Positions 1-8,710 of a stretch of DNA of 35,086 nt are shown here, piece by piece (position 1 is the first letter of the stretch; every line of letters starts with the position of its first letter). Position numbers and translations under genes: made by a program. The notes beneath the pieces were generated by a model. The model worked only from the letters and a program-made list of their open reading frames with translations. It did no database searches and was not told the DNA's origin. The stretch is taken from contig CALWGE010000024.1 of the NCBI GenBank assembly GCA_944378225.1, positions 1 to 35,086 on the forward strand. Reading direction: 5' to 3'. The DNA is from an uncultured Merdimonas sp. (GTDB lineage: Bacteria; Bacillota; Clostridia; Lachnospirales; Lachnospiraceae).

Positions 1-230
1 AGACCGATTACGTGAACACCCTTTGCCTCAGCCTCCTTAAACATGGAGATGAAGTTCAGCGGGCAGAACACTACGTCAAACTGAGTAGCAGCGCTCTTTC
101 CTTCAGAAAGAGAGCAGTGATGCAGCTTTCCAACCTTTACGTTCAGAGACTTGATCACCTTCTCAGCGGTCATCTTCATCATCAGACTTGTTCCCGCGCC
201 GTTTGCGCAGCATACCAGAATATTCAGCAT
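1..230 (-). CDS. ulaB: PTS ascorbate-type EIIB component (partial, 3' end outside window)
   Basis: This gene would encode the cytoplasmic EIIB phosphocarrier that passes phosphate from EIIA to the sugar bound in the EIIC channel. I translated 76 codons directly. The protein opens MLNILVCCANGAGTS, the usual EIIB loop, with the likely phosphorylated cysteine at Cys8 followed by the ANGAG turn. The reading frame runs off the left edge, so roughly the C-terminal quarter is missing. The start is supported by GGAGG about 8 bases upstream. It lies 53 bases downstream of the EIIC gene and is the last visible member of the operon. The ascorbate assignment comes from the neighbouring UlaA- and UlaG-like genes; by itself the fragment could be a related lactose/galactitol-type EIIB. 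Confidence 0.85.
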   Translation of the reverse strand, partial: MLNILVCCANGAGTSLMMKMTAEKVIKSLNVKVGKLHHCSLSEGKSAATQFDVVFCPLNFISMFKEAEAKGVHVIG

Positions 231-283
231 CTCTTTTTCCTCCAATACTAATTAATCTAAATGAGTTTGAAATAAAAGCGGTT

Positions 284-1774
284 TTATTCTGCCTTTTTAC
301 CCTTGAGCTCTTTGTAAGCTTCCCAGTCCTCTGTCATAAGGAAATAGCCATCCTTATCCAGTCTGTACTGAATCTGCGGAATAGCAATCAGGGCAATGAT
401 AACGATTGCCAGACCTGCGTAGCTTAAGTACTTCATCACTACTGTGAATACCGGCCATACTACCGCCCAGTCCCACATACCAAGATATCCGCCGTAAGCA
501 GCCATTCCTACAAAGCTTGCAATGAATGCGGAACCAAATACCTGACACAGACCGGAAATGAACGGAAGTACAATCGCAGCCTTCAGACCGCCTCTGTTAT
601 TAGCATACACCGCGATGGTCGCATTGTCAAAGAAAACAGGTACGAATCCGGCGATTACCAGTACCGGGCTCTTCAGAAGAATCAGAGCGCCGATAGCAAG
701 GAACTGTCCTACAGCACCTGCAAGGAAACCGATCGGAACCGCGTTCGGGGAACCGAAACCGTAAGATACCGCGCAGTCAACAGCCGGAATGGAGCCGGGC
801 AGCAGCTTGCCTGCGATACCCTGGAAGGAGTTGGTCAGCTCTGTTACGAAAGTACGAACACCCAGCTGCAGAATTGCCAGATATACGGCAAAGTTCAGAC
901 AGGTTGTCAGTATGTAGAACAGGAAGCTCTGTCCTTCTTTCAGGAAGCCAGCCTCTGTCAGATAATCACGTCCCAGCAGCAGCAGAATTGCGCCGAAGAA
1001 CAGAGTCATCAGAAGAGCGGTACATACCATGTTCTCGTTAAAGATAGTCATGAAGCCCGGAAGCTCAATATCCTCAATTTTCTTGGAAGCTTTTTTGCCT
1101 TTCTTTACATTGCTCTCATGCCATTTTCCGGCAATCCAGGAGAACAGGGCAACACCCATAATCTGCTGATGTCCGAGACAGAAACCTGCTCCGTCAGTCA
1201 GTTCCTGAGTCGGTTTGATGGTCAGGTTGGAACCTACTGCCCAGTACAGACCAAGTACAACTGCCATGACAATCAGAAGCGCAGTATTGTTTGTCAGAAG
1301 TCCCGGAAGAGCGAACAGAATCAGCCAGTAAGCGGTAGAAGCCTGCTGTACCTGTACGTGTCCTGTGGTGAACAGGGAGCGAAGCTTCGTAATCTTGCGG
1401 AAGCGAACCAGAAGAATATTGATGATAAACGCAAGAAGCAGAAGAATCATAACCTGTGAAAAGGATTTTCCAAACGTCTCTTCCACACCTGCGGTTACCG
1501 CGTTCTGTCCGAAATAGGGGTCGATAACCATGGCGTTCAGGTTGAAACGCTCGCCGAGACCTACCAGAACAGGACGGAAGTTGTTTACCAGTCCGCCGGA
1601 ACCTACAGCCAGAATCATGTAGCCGATAACAGCCTTCAGGGTGCCTCCCAGTACATCATACCAGGGTTTCTTCAACAGTATATAACCTACCAGTACAATC
1701 AGACCGATCATCCAGGCCGGCTGCTGCAGGATATTTGTAGCAAAATATGACCATGCATTCATTAAAATATTCAT
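284..1774 (-). CDS. ulaA: PTS ascorbate-specific EIIC permease
   Basis: This 496-residue polytopic membrane protein resembles UlaA/SgaT, the channel that imports L-ascorbate and lets it be phosphorylated to L-ascorbate-6-phosphate. Hydrophobic segments fill most of the chain, with a charged loop near residues 225-240 (KKGKKASKKIEDIE). The conserved-looking stretch GSPNAVPIGFLAGAVGQ lies in the C-terminal half. The length is only slightly above that of enterobacterial UlaA. The start has GGAGG about 8 bases upstream. It sits between the EIIA and EIIB genes, so all three PTS parts are encoded as separate polypeptides. True substrate specificity is inferred from the UlaG neighbour; relatives transporting other sugar acids exist. 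Confidence 0.9.
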   Translation of the reverse strand: MNILMNAWSYFATNILQQPAWMIGLIVLVGYILLKKPWYDVLGGTLKAVIGYMILAVGSGGLVNNFRPVLVGLGERFNLNAMVIDPYFGQNAVTAGVEETFGKSFSQVMILLLLAFIINILLVRFRKITKLRSLFTTGHVQVQQASTAYWLILFALPGLLTNNTALLIVMAVVLGLYWAVGSNLTIKPTQELTDGAGFCLGHQQIMGVALFSWIAGKWHESNVKKGKKASKKIEDIELPGFMTIFNENMVCTALLMTLFFGAILLLLGRDYLTEAGFLKEGQSFLFYILTTCLNFAVYLAILQLGVRTFVTELTNSFQGIAGKLLPGSIPAVDCAVSYGFGSPNAVPIGFLAGAVGQFLAIGALILLKSPVLVIAGFVPVFFDNATIAVYANNRGGLKAAIVLPFISGLCQVFGSAFIASFVGMAAYGGYLGMWDWAVVWPVFTVVMKYLSYAGLAIVIIALIAIPQIQYRLDKDGYFLMTEDWEAYKELKGKKAE

Positions 1775-1827
1775 ACACTTTTCCTCCAGATTTCTCTCTA
1801 AAAAGTTCTCTCTAACTTCTGTAAAGG

Positions 1828-2295
1828 TTAGTTTTCTTTATTGTCCAGATACTTTTCCTGAAGCTTCAGAAGATCCTCCGGTCCCTGAGCCTTGAGAAGT
1901 TCTGCTACCAGCTCCTCATTCATCAGCATCTCAGAAAGCTTCATCATGTTATTCAGATGCTGCTCCGGATTACAGGATGCCAGTGTGAAAAACAGCTGCG
2001 CGTCTTTTTCCGGATCGTTCGGATCAAAGCTTACCGGCTTGTTCAGCTTCATAAAGCCGATAGCTGTCTTGTTGACTCCGTTTGCTCCTTCCTGGGAATG
2101 AGGCATCGCAACATTGGGCATGATTACAATATAAGGACCATATTTGCGAACACACTCCACGATGTCATGACCATAATTGGATTCCACAGTACCGTCTGCC
2201 TCCAGAGACTTGCAGCTCATGAGGATAGCTTCTTCCCAGTCCTTTGCCTCCTCGGCAAACAGGTAATGTTTCTTTTCCACAAATTCTCTTAACAT
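1828..2295 (-). CDS. ulaC: PTS ascorbate-type EIIA component
   Basis: This 155-residue cytoplasmic EIIA of the mannitol/fructose fold class takes phosphate from HPr. The active-site histidine is most likely His66 in MPHSQEGA, the typical EIIA loop. The open frame extends 17 codons further upstream to 2346. I prefer the internal ATG (MLREFVEKKHY) because AAGGAG lies the right distance before it and the extension looks unlike protein. It lies between ulaG and ulaA with gaps of 65 and 53 bases, consistent with one operon. The C-terminus is acidic and lysine-rich (LQEKYLDNKEN). A fructose/mannitol-type EIIA is the alternative, but the context favours UlaC. Confidence 0.88.
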   Translation of the reverse strand: MLREFVEKKHYLFAEEAKDWEEAILMSCKSLEADGTVESNYGHDIVECVRKYGPYIVIMPNVAMPHSQEGANGVNKTAIGFMKLNKPVSFDPNDPEKDAQLFFTLASCNPEQHLNNMMKLSEMLMNEELVAELLKAQGPEDLLKLQEKYLDNKEN

Positions 2296-2360
2296 ATCTT
2301 TTCTCCTTATCGCCATCTGCCCGCGGAACACGGACAGACAGCACATTCAAGACTCGCTGA

Positions 2361-3464
2361 TTACAGGCAGGAACGGAACGGAATGTTCTGCGGATGCTCG
2401 AAGCAGTCCTCGAATCCTCTTCTGTGATGGTAGTAGAGTTTATCCTTATCCTGCGGATATGTATACTTACCGCCTACCTGCCAGAAGAACGGATGGAACT
2501 TGTACTCGTTGCGATCCTTCTTGAAATCGTAAAGCAGCTTGATTTCCTCGCAGTCTGCCTGGAAGTTGGTCCATACATCCCAGTGAATCGGAACAACAAC
2601 CTTGCACTGCAGATTTTCTGCCATACGCAGCACATCGATGGATGTCATCTTATCCTGCATACCGATGGGGTTCTCGCCAAAGGAGCCGAAGGCTACATCG
2701 ATATCGTAGTCTTTTCCGTGCTTTGCAAAGTAAATGGAGAAATGTGAATCTCCGGAATGATAGATGTTTCCGCCCGGAGTCTTAACCAGGTAGTTTACAG
2801 CCTTATCGTCCATATCGGTCGGGCATACGCCTGTCAGCTCTTCTCTGTTCTCGCTGGTATCGTCTGTAGTTACGATACAGGTACGGTCAAAGCTGTCCAG
2901 AGCGACAATCTCAATGTCCTTAATCTTAATGGTATCGCCCGGCTTTACAGTAATGCATCGCTCTGCCGGAACTCCCCACTTCATCCAGGTCTCTACAGAC
3001 TTCTTCGGTCCGATGAAAGGTACCGGAATCTCTTTTCCGTTTTCATCTGTGGTAGTCATGCCGCTCTTGATTACATGTGCAGCCCACTCTGCAGACATAT
3101 GATCCTGATGATAATGTGTAGCCAGAACTGCGTCCACCTGCTTGAACGCGAACGGATCAATTACAAAAGGAACGTTACGAAGGTTCGGCTGCATCAGACG
3201 GCCTCCGCACATATTTGCCATCTGATGACCCGGCTTCATCTTATTGTCGCCATGGGTTCTCTTTCCGTTTCCGCACCAGAGGTCAATGGTAATGTTTGCG
3301 CCGCCGGGAGTCTTAAACCATACTCCGGTACAGCCCAGCCACCACATAGCCACATTTCCGGGAGCTACTACCTCATTCTCAATGTCTTCCACCAGCCAGG
3401 TACCCCACTCCGGGAAAGTGCTCATGATCCAGCTGTCTCTTGTGATGTCGTCAATCTTGGACAT
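2361..3464 (-). CDS. ulaG: L-ascorbate-6-phosphate lactonase
   Basis: This 367-residue metallo-beta-lactamase-fold hydrolase opens the lactone ring of L-ascorbate-6-phosphate after PTS uptake, giving 3-keto-L-gulonate-6-phosphate. The metal-binding signature THYHQDHMS is at His117, His119, Asp121 and His122. Further likely ligands are in HSGDSHF and in PIHWD. The length and N-terminus agree with UlaG, so it looks complete. It is the first gene of the ula unit here, whereas in E. coli ulaG is transcribed separately from ulaABCDEF. The start has AGGAAG upstream. The later enzymes (UlaD/E/F-like) are not in the window and may lie beyond the left edge. Confidence 0.93.
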   Translation of the reverse strand: MSKIDDITRDSWIMSTFPEWGTWLVEDIENEVVAPGNVAMWWLGCTGVWFKTPGGANITIDLWCGNGKRTHGDNKMKPGHQMANMCGGRLMQPNLRNVPFVIDPFAFKQVDAVLATHYHQDHMSAEWAAHVIKSGMTTTDENGKEIPVPFIGPKKSVETWMKWGVPAERCITVKPGDTIKIKDIEIVALDSFDRTCIVTTDDTSENREELTGVCPTDMDDKAVNYLVKTPGGNIYHSGDSHFSIYFAKHGKDYDIDVAFGSFGENPIGMQDKMTSIDVLRMAENLQCKVVVPIHWDVWTNFQADCEEIKLLYDFKKDRNEYKFHPFFWQVGGKYTYPQDKDKLYYHHRRGFEDCFEHPQNIPFRSCL

Positions 3465-3545
3465 ATCAGTTTCTTCCTTTCTTAAAAATAATTATCAGTT
3501 CCTTATGGCTCTTATTGTACCGAAGTTTTCCAGTCCACGCAAATG

Positions 3546-3593
3546 GTTTTATGATTGTTTTACTATTTTTATGTTCGTTTTATGTGTCTTTTG
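3546..3593 (-). promoter_or_regulatory. Phased direct repeats, candidate operator of the ula operon
   Basis: On the plus strand a 17-base unit GTTTTATGATTGTTTTA (3546-3562) recurs as TTTTTATGTTCGTTTTA (3566-3582) with three mismatches. A partial third copy is at 3577-3593. The TTATG cores are offset by 20 and then 10 bases, i.e. on one face of the helix. A/T-rich phased repeats of this type are what DeoR-family sugar repressors such as UlaR bind (inference). They overlap the likely -10 region. Confidence 0.5.
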
Positions 3594-3597
3594 ACAA
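3568..3597 (-). promoter_or_regulatory. Candidate sigma-A promoter of the ula operon
   Basis: Read on the minus strand, TTGTCA (3592-3597) and CATAAA (3568-3573) are separated by 18 bases. The -35 matches the consensus at five of six positions and the -10 at four of six. The rest of the 3465-3735 gap is AT-rich and I see no gene in it. Confidence 0.45.
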
Positions 3598-3735
3598 TTT
3601 CGTCCTATATCACAATCAAAACCGTTATTTTTTACCTTTATGCAAACTTATTTCCGGCATTTTGCACAGGGTGTTTTAATTTTATGATTATTTTGAACTT
3701 TTTAACTTGTTCTTTCTGTTCATCACAATGTTTAT

Positions 3736-4356
3736 TCACAGCACCGTCATTATCAGGCATCCCGCCAGAATATAAGGTACCATGGGAATTCTGTACTTTC
3801 TGTCTGCTTTTCCGCTTATGAGAAGCCAGGCACAGGTGCACGCCGCAATGCCTGTCCCGTATAAAAAGCCAGAACAGGTCCAGGAAAAACCGCAGTGCAG
3901 TCCGCTCACCCCGAGCAGCTTAATATCTCCAGCCCCCAGGCCGCCTCTGCTGATAAAAGAAAGAAACAGAAAGACTGTCATCGTTATTCCCAGTTCCGTA
4001 AGATCTGCCAGCACCAGTTTCCCCAACCCGACAGGAGATACCCAGAACCCGGCAGCATACAGCAGGCACCTGCCTGCAAATCCAAGAAAAATCAGAACAT
4101 TCGGCACAATTCTCTTCTCTGCATCTGTATAGGCGGCAGCCGTCATAATCGTAAGTATCCAGAGAATTTTAACCGTTTCTCCCGGTTCTGCGTTTTTCTG
4201 TTCCAGTCGAAAAACCGCAAAGGTCAGAACAGCACAGAGCGCTGCGCTGACTGCCAGCTCCTTTTTTGTCAATTTTTCTTTCTTATATGTATAAAAAAAA
4301 GCAAGCGCCGGCCCTACACAGGCCAGCGCTGCACATACAGCAAAACATATTTTCAT
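3736..4356 (-). CDS. Short A24-family prepilin peptidase
   Basis: This 206-residue integral membrane aspartyl protease of the type IV prepilin leader peptidase family cleaves positively charged leaders of pilin-like proteins at the cytoplasmic face. Both catalytic aspartates are visible: Asp78 in YTDAEKRIVPN and Asp144 in GLGAGDIKLL. About six hydrophobic segments surround them. The N-terminal cytoplasmic zinc/methyltransferase domain of bifunctional PilD enzymes is absent, so it is a peptidase-only form. The start has GGGGAGAAGG just upstream. It lies 34 bases after the S41 protease gene in the same direction. No pilin or secretion ATPase is nearby, so its substrate is unknown from this window. 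Confidence 0.85.
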   Translation of the reverse strand: MKICFAVCAALACVGPALAFFYTYKKEKLTKKELAVSAALCAVLTFAVFRLEQKNAEPGETVKILWILTIMTAAAYTDAEKRIVPNVLIFLGFAGRCLLYAAGFWVSPVGLGKLVLADLTELGITMTVFLFLSFISRGGLGAGDIKLLGVSGLHCGFSWTCSGFLYGTGIAACTCAWLLISGKADRKYRIPMVPYILAGCLIMTVL

Positions 4357-4390
4357 GCCTTCTCCCCAAAACAGCCTTTCGGCAGCATAC

Positions 4391-5614
4391 TCAAAGCCCT
4401 GGCTGTTTCAAAGCCTCTATCGCTGCCTGAAGCTGATTATCCTTCTCCTTCGGCACTTCCACTTCATACTTCAGACTTTCATCCAGCTCCACTTCTATAT
4501 CGGGAGTTATTCCCGTCCCGTGAATATTATTTCCATTGGGCGTATAATATTTGGAAACTGTCAGTTTGACTGCCGTGCCGTCGCTTAACGGATAGATTTT
4601 CTGTACGATTCCTTTTCCATAAGTAGTTGTTCCCACCAACGTACCGATTCCGTAATCCTTAATGGCCCCCGCAAAGATTTCAGAAGCGCTGGCGCTGTTA
4701 GCATTCACCAGGACCGCCATGGGCTTATCAAAATAGTTCTCTGCATCCGAAAATTCTTCTTCACGATTTCCGTACTTATCTTCCGTATAGACAATCAGTC
4801 CTTCCGGGAGCAGCCGATCCAGGATAGCACATACACTGGACACCAGACCTCCTCCGTTATTCCGAAGGTCCACAATCAGTCCTTCCATTCCCTGCTGTTC
4901 CAGGGAGTCAAGCGCAGTCAGAAACTGTTCGGTTGTCACATCGTCAAAAGATGTAATCGCAATATATCCGATATGATCCTCCAGCATTTCCGATTCCACC
5001 GTAGGAACTTCGATAGTCCGGCGTTCCACCTCAAACTCCAGATAGTCTTCTTCTCCATCCCGGGCCACCTCCACGGTGACTGTGGTATATTCTTCGCCTT
5101 TAATCAGCGTAACCACTTTATTCAGATCTTCTCCCGTTACTTCCTGACCGGCAATCCGGTATACCACATCTCCCGGAAGAAGGCCTGCTTCTTCCGCCGG
5201 AGAGCCCTCAAAAATACGGCTGATGGTAATGACTCCCGTGGTCATATTCTGAGAAATTTCCACACCGATACCATAGTAGCTTCCATTTGTGGTATCAATC
5301 AGACTCTGATATTCTTCTTCCGTATAATAGGCTGCATAAATATCGCCCAGACCGGCTACCGCTCCCTTATACAGATAATTTTCTACCTGCTCCGTGTCGA
5401 TTTCTTCGAGATAATAGGTTTCCATCAGCGCCTGAATCTCATCCAGTTTCGTCTCCACAGATTCACCGGTCAGGTTCAGCTGTCCGCTCTCTGCCTTTTG
5501 TTCATCTTCCATATCTGACAGCATATTTTTTCCGAACATAGCTGCCTCCACAAGAGCCAGAGTAATAATAAAACCTGCCGCTATCCCTTTCCAAAACTGT
5601 TTCCTGTCCTTCAT
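4391..5614 (-). CDS. S41 C-terminal processing peptidase (CtpA/CtpB type)
   Basis: This membrane-anchored serine protease has a TM segment at about residues 9-26, a PDZ domain at about 115-200 and the S41 catalytic domain at about 210-390. With the start chosen here (407 residues) the likely catalytic residues are Ser309 in NSASASE, Lys334 in YGKG and Gln338. This Ser-Lys-Gln spacing is that of the CtpB family, as recalled. The frame stays open upstream to 5749, but that ATG directly abuts GGGGA inside a hairpin arm and the extension is arginine-rich and not protease-like. The ATG at 5614 has AGGAAG and GGGG upstream, though spacing is loose. Lying behind ftsEX-pcsB it probably acts in envelope or sporulation proteolysis. 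In Bacillus CtpB cleaves SpoIVFA. Confidence 0.85.
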   Translation of the reverse strand: MKDRKQFWKGIAAGFIITLALVEAAMFGKNMLSDMEDEQKAESGQLNLTGESVETKLDEIQALMETYYLEEIDTEQVENYLYKGAVAGLGDIYAAYYTEEEYQSLIDTTNGSYYGIGVEISQNMTTGVITISRIFEGSPAEEAGLLPGDVVYRIAGQEVTGEDLNKVVTLIKGEEYTTVTVEVARDGEEDYLEFEVERRTIEVPTVESEMLEDHIGYIAITSFDDVTTEQFLTALDSLEQQGMEGLIVDLRNNGGGLVSSVCAILDRLLPEGLIVYTEDKYGNREEEFSDAENYFDKPMAVLVNANSASASEIFAGAIKDYGIGTLVGTTTYGKGIVQKIYPLSDGTAVKLTVSKYYTPNGNNIHGTGITPDIEVELDESLKYEVEVPKEKDNQLQAAIEALKQPGL

Positions 5615-5750
5615 ACGCTGTATTCCCCGTCTTCCTGATAAGCGGGGCTGCCGCAGAATTCCCAGGCTCCGGATTTTATATATCCGAAGCTCCGTCTGCA
5701 GCAGCCCTGTCTCTTTTCTTTCAATATACTCTTTTATCTTTTGTTTCATT

Positions 5751-5780
5751 CCCCGGTTCCATACAATTCCAAAACCGGGG
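5751..5780. other. Hairpin between pcsB-like gene and S41 protease gene
   Basis: A perfect 8-base inverted repeat, CCCCGGTT (5751-5758) and AACCGGGG (5773-5780), has a 14-base loop. No T-run follows on the minus strand, so it does not look like an intrinsic terminator. It could be an mRNA processing or stability element between the two genes. Confidence 0.45.
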
Positions 5781-5790
5781 GCCCCGCTTT

Positions 5791-7005
5791 TCAGCCCACA
5801 TAGCCCAGCGGATTTACATAAGTCCCGTTCTTAATCACGCCAAAATGAAGATGGTTTCCTGTGGAATATCCGGTGGATCCTACTGCGGCAATCGTCTCGC
5901 CCTGGGACACCGTCTGTCCCACGGATACATAGAGCGCTGAGCAATGCATATATACCGTAGACATACCATCGCCATGTGAAATTACCACATAATTTCCAGC
6001 CGAGCTGCTGTAGGTGGCCGTCGTTACGCGTCCTGATGCCGAAGCCACAATCGCCGATCCATAGGAAGCGCCGATATCAATTCCTTTATGATTGGTGGAC
6101 GCCCCCGGTGTGGGCTGCGGTCTGGGACCAAAATAACTGGTAATTCGATGACTGCTGGGACAGGGCCAGATAAAACCGGACGCGCCGCCGTCACCGTCAC
6201 CCTCCTGAGCGGCGGCCGCTGCAGCTGCTGCAATCTGCTGTTCAATCTGGTCCAGCTTCTTTTCCTGCTCAGCCAGATCTTTTTCATATGCATCTGCATT
6301 ACTGCTCTCACTGTCAATCTGAGCCTGATAGCTGGCAATCTCTGAATTTTTGGCGCTGATCAGAGATTCTACCGTCTTTTTCTGATCACTGGCCGCATCA
6401 GCAAGAAGATTCAGTTCTTCTTCTTCTGCCTCCAGTTCCGCCTTTTTCTGCTCAACCTCTTCTTTCTGCGCAATATACGCATTCAGCATCTCTCTGTCAT
6501 AACTGGTCATCTGCGACGCATACGTGGACCGGTTCAGAAAATCTGCAAAACTCTGAGAAGTCAGAAGCAGTTCCAGCATGGAAGGCATTCCGTTTTCATA
6601 CAGATACTGAATCCTCATCTTCATGTCTTCATACTGCTGATCCGCCACAGCCTGCGCTTCTTCCAGTTCAAGCTTTACCTGTTCGATTTCCGCTTTTTTA
6701 TTCTCAATGTCTTTGTTCAGATCACTGATTCTCTGCTCCAGTTCATTGGCTTCCTGGTCAAGCTGGGAAATATAGCTCTGCAGGCTGCTCTTATTATTCT
6801 CCAGCTTCTCAATCTTATCCTCTGCCGCTTTAATGTCTTCCTTAATATCGTCAATCTTATCCTGAGTCTCCTGTTTCTGCGCCTCCAGATCACTGGTATC
6901 CACAGTCTGAGAAGCAGACACATAGGGCAGTTTGTCTGATGTGAAAATACCGGTTAATATCAGCGCCGCCGCAAGGCAGACACTGCACAGTCTCTTTCTT
7001 TTCAT
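5791..7005 (-). CDS. PcsB/EnvC-like murein hydrolase with coiled coil and M23 domain
   Basis: This 404-residue secreted cell-wall protein has a signal peptide at residues 1-31 (MKRKRLCSVCLAAALIL and a small-residue cleavage region). A long, glutamate/glutamine-rich coiled coil spans about 37-262 and an Ala/Gly linker follows. A LytM/M23 peptidase domain covers about 280-404. M23 metal-site residues are visible: His306 and Asp310 in HKGIDIG and His385/His387 in HLHFG. The site appears intact, unlike catalytically dead EnvC proteins. It directly follows ftsE-ftsX (55-base gap). FtsEX is known to activate PcsB/EnvC-type proteins across the membrane for septal peptidoglycan cleavage, so the three probably form one machine. 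Confidence 0.9.
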   Translation of the reverse strand: MKRKRLCSVCLAAALILTGIFTSDKLPYVSASQTVDTSDLEAQKQETQDKIDDIKEDIKAAEDKIEKLENNKSSLQSYISQLDQEANELEQRISDLNKDIENKKAEIEQVKLELEEAQAVADQQYEDMKMRIQYLYENGMPSMLELLLTSQSFADFLNRSTYASQMTSYDREMLNAYIAQKEEVEQKKAELEAEEEELNLLADAASDQKKTVESLISAKNSEIASYQAQIDSESSNADAYEKDLAEQEKKLDQIEQQIAAAAAAAAQEGDGDGGASGFIWPCPSSHRITSYFGPRPQPTPGASTNHKGIDIGASYGSAIVASASGRVTTATYSSSAGNYVVISHGDGMSTVYMHCSALYVSVGQTVSQGETIAAVGSTGYSTGNHLHFGVIKNGTYVNPLGYVG

Positions 7006-7060
7006 ATATTATCCTTTAACCGTACTCCTTACATGCACACTCCTGTGTTTTCTGCCTGTC

Positions 7061-7969
7061 TCATACTCTCAGATGCTTGCGGATTGTAAAGAAACTTCCG
7101 AAGAATCCGATTCCCACACCCAGGGCAAGTCCCACCGGAAGCAGAATCCGGAACATCTCATTAACCGGCAGGAACTGCAGCAGCCCTGTAAGGATATTGA
7201 ACTTATCCCCCATAAAATTCACCAGTCTGGTGTACAGGAAATACAGCAGCGCCAGGGGAATCGAGGCTCCGATGATACCAATGATAACACCCTCCACAAC
7301 AAACGGCGCTTTCACAAATCCATTGGTAGCTCCAATCAGCTTCATGATGGCAATCTCTTCCCTGCGTACTGCAATTCCGATGGTAACCGTATTGCTGATC
7401 AGGAAGACAGACACGCACAGCAGAAGCAGAATTACAGCAATGGAAATATATCCAACCAGCAGATTAAAGTTCGTAAGAACATCCGCCACCTGTGCTGACT
7501 CATTGATTCTGCGGATACCTTCCACAGACTGCAGCCAGGTCACCAGATCATCCTGACTCTCTACATTTTTCAGATAAATCTCATAATGCGCTTCGTTGGC
7601 CAGCGGATTGTCATCTTCAAAGCCCTCTGCCAGGTGGGGCGCCTCCTCAAAGTAAATCTCCTTGTATTCGTCCCATGCTTCTTCTGCTGACACAAAAACC
7701 ACATCCGAGACCTCCGCCCGGGAGCGAATCTGTTCTCCGATATCATCTATCTGCTCCTGGCTTAAGTCCTCATTAAAGAACACCGTAACCGCTACCGACT
7801 TCTCCATCTCCCGCACCATATGCTGAAAGTTTTCTACCACACAGAAGAAAATCCCGAACAGAAAGATACACGCCGCCATGGTCGCAATGGAAGCCAGAGA
7901 AAACATTTTGTTTCTCCAGATATTTTTCAGTCCCTGCTTAATGCAGTAGGCAATTGAACTAATCCGCAT
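7061..7969 (-). CDS. ftsX: Cell division ABC transporter permease FtsX
   Basis: This 302-residue membrane protein has the FtsX layout: a short cytoplasmic N-terminus, TM1 at about residues 22-42, and a large extracellular loop to about 165. Three further TM segments follow. The C-terminal half has the typical motif with RREEIAIMKLIGATNGFV. With FtsE it forms the ABC-type complex that drives a peptidoglycan hydrolase at the septum. The frame is open up to 8026, but MRISSIAYCIKQGLKNIWRN at 7969 is the family-like start. It overlaps the end of ftsE by 11 bases, implying translational coupling; no strong Shine-Dalgarno is visible. Confidence 0.93.
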   Translation of the reverse strand: MRISSIAYCIKQGLKNIWRNKMFSLASIATMAACIFLFGIFFCVVENFQHMVREMEKSVAVTVFFNEDLSQEQIDDIGEQIRSRAEVSDVVFVSAEEAWDEYKEIYFEEAPHLAEGFEDDNPLANEAHYEIYLKNVESQDDLVTWLQSVEGIRRINESAQVADVLTNFNLLVGYISIAVILLLLCVSVFLISNTVTIGIAVRREEIAIMKLIGATNGFVKAPFVVEGVIIGIIGASIPLALLYFLYTRLVNFMGDKFNILTGLLQFLPVNEMFRILLPVGLALGVGIGFFGSFFTIRKHLRV

Positions 7970-8648
7970 GCTGTATATACCCAGCTTTACGCTCGTCACT
8001 GATGATGACGCCTTTGTGCATTGCAATGACGCGTTTTTTCATCGCATCTACAATCTCCTGGTTATGCGTTACGACCACAACAGTAGTTCCTCTCTCATTG
8101 ATGGTTTCCAGAAGCCGCATAATCTCTTTGGAATTCTTCGGATCCAGATTTCCTGTAGGCTCGTCTGCCAGAAGAATATTCGGCTGATTCACCAGCGCCC
8201 GGGCAAGAGCCACTCTCTGCTGCTCTCCTCCGGAAAGTTCCTTCGGAAAGGCTTTATATTTTTCCGCCAGTCCAACCAGGGACAGCGTTCGGGGAACATT
8301 TTTTCGAATCTGCTTTGTGGGCGTAATAATTACGCGCTGGGCAAAAGCAACATTCTCATAAACATTGCGATCCTTCAGAAGACGGAAATCCTGGAACACA
8401 ACGCCCAGTTTTCTTCTGTATTTCGGAATGGCTCTGGGCTTCATCTTATTCAGATTCATGCCATTGACCTTAATTGTTCCGGACGTGGGATCAAGCTCCT
8501 TCAGAAGAAGCTTGATCAACGTCGATTTGCCGGAACCGCTGTCTCCGACTATGAAGACAAACTCTCCTTTGTCAATATGCAGCGTAATGCCGTTCAACGC
8601 CTGTACGCCTGTAGCATATGACTTTTTCACATTTTCCAAATCAATCAT
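7959..8648 (-). CDS. ftsE: Cell division ATP-binding protein FtsE
   Basis: This 229-residue ABC ATPase has Walker A GDSGSGKST at about 35-43, the ABC signature LSGGEQQR at about 139-146 and Walker B with LLADEPTGNLD. A switch histidine follows in VVVVTHNQE. These are standard FtsE features and the length is normal. It powers the FtsX permease homolog that controls septal hydrolysis. The start has GAGGAGAG about 6 bases upstream. It is the first gene of the ftsE-ftsX-pcsB-ctp unit, 62 bases after the PucR-type regulator gene, from which read-through is possible because no good terminator lies between. Confidence 0.95.
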   Translation of the reverse strand: MIDLENVKKSYATGVQALNGITLHIDKGEFVFIVGDSGSGKSTLIKLLLKELDPTSGTIKVNGMNLNKMKPRAIPKYRRKLGVVFQDFRLLKDRNVYENVAFAQRVIITPTKQIRKNVPRTLSLVGLAEKYKAFPKELSGGEQQRVALARALVNQPNILLADEPTGNLDPKNSKEIMRLLETINERGTTVVVVTHNQEIVDAMKKRVIAMHKGVIISDERKAGYIQHAD

Positions 8649-8710
8649 TTTTTCTCTCCTCAGGTTCTTTTGTCCGCCTCGGGAAGGCGAAAGCCAGGTA
8701 CAGTACTGAA

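Noticed and set aside
8649-8710. Small GC-rich inverted repeat between the regulator and ftsE
   Set aside because: The stem is only about 5 base pairs with no T-run, too weak to call a terminator.
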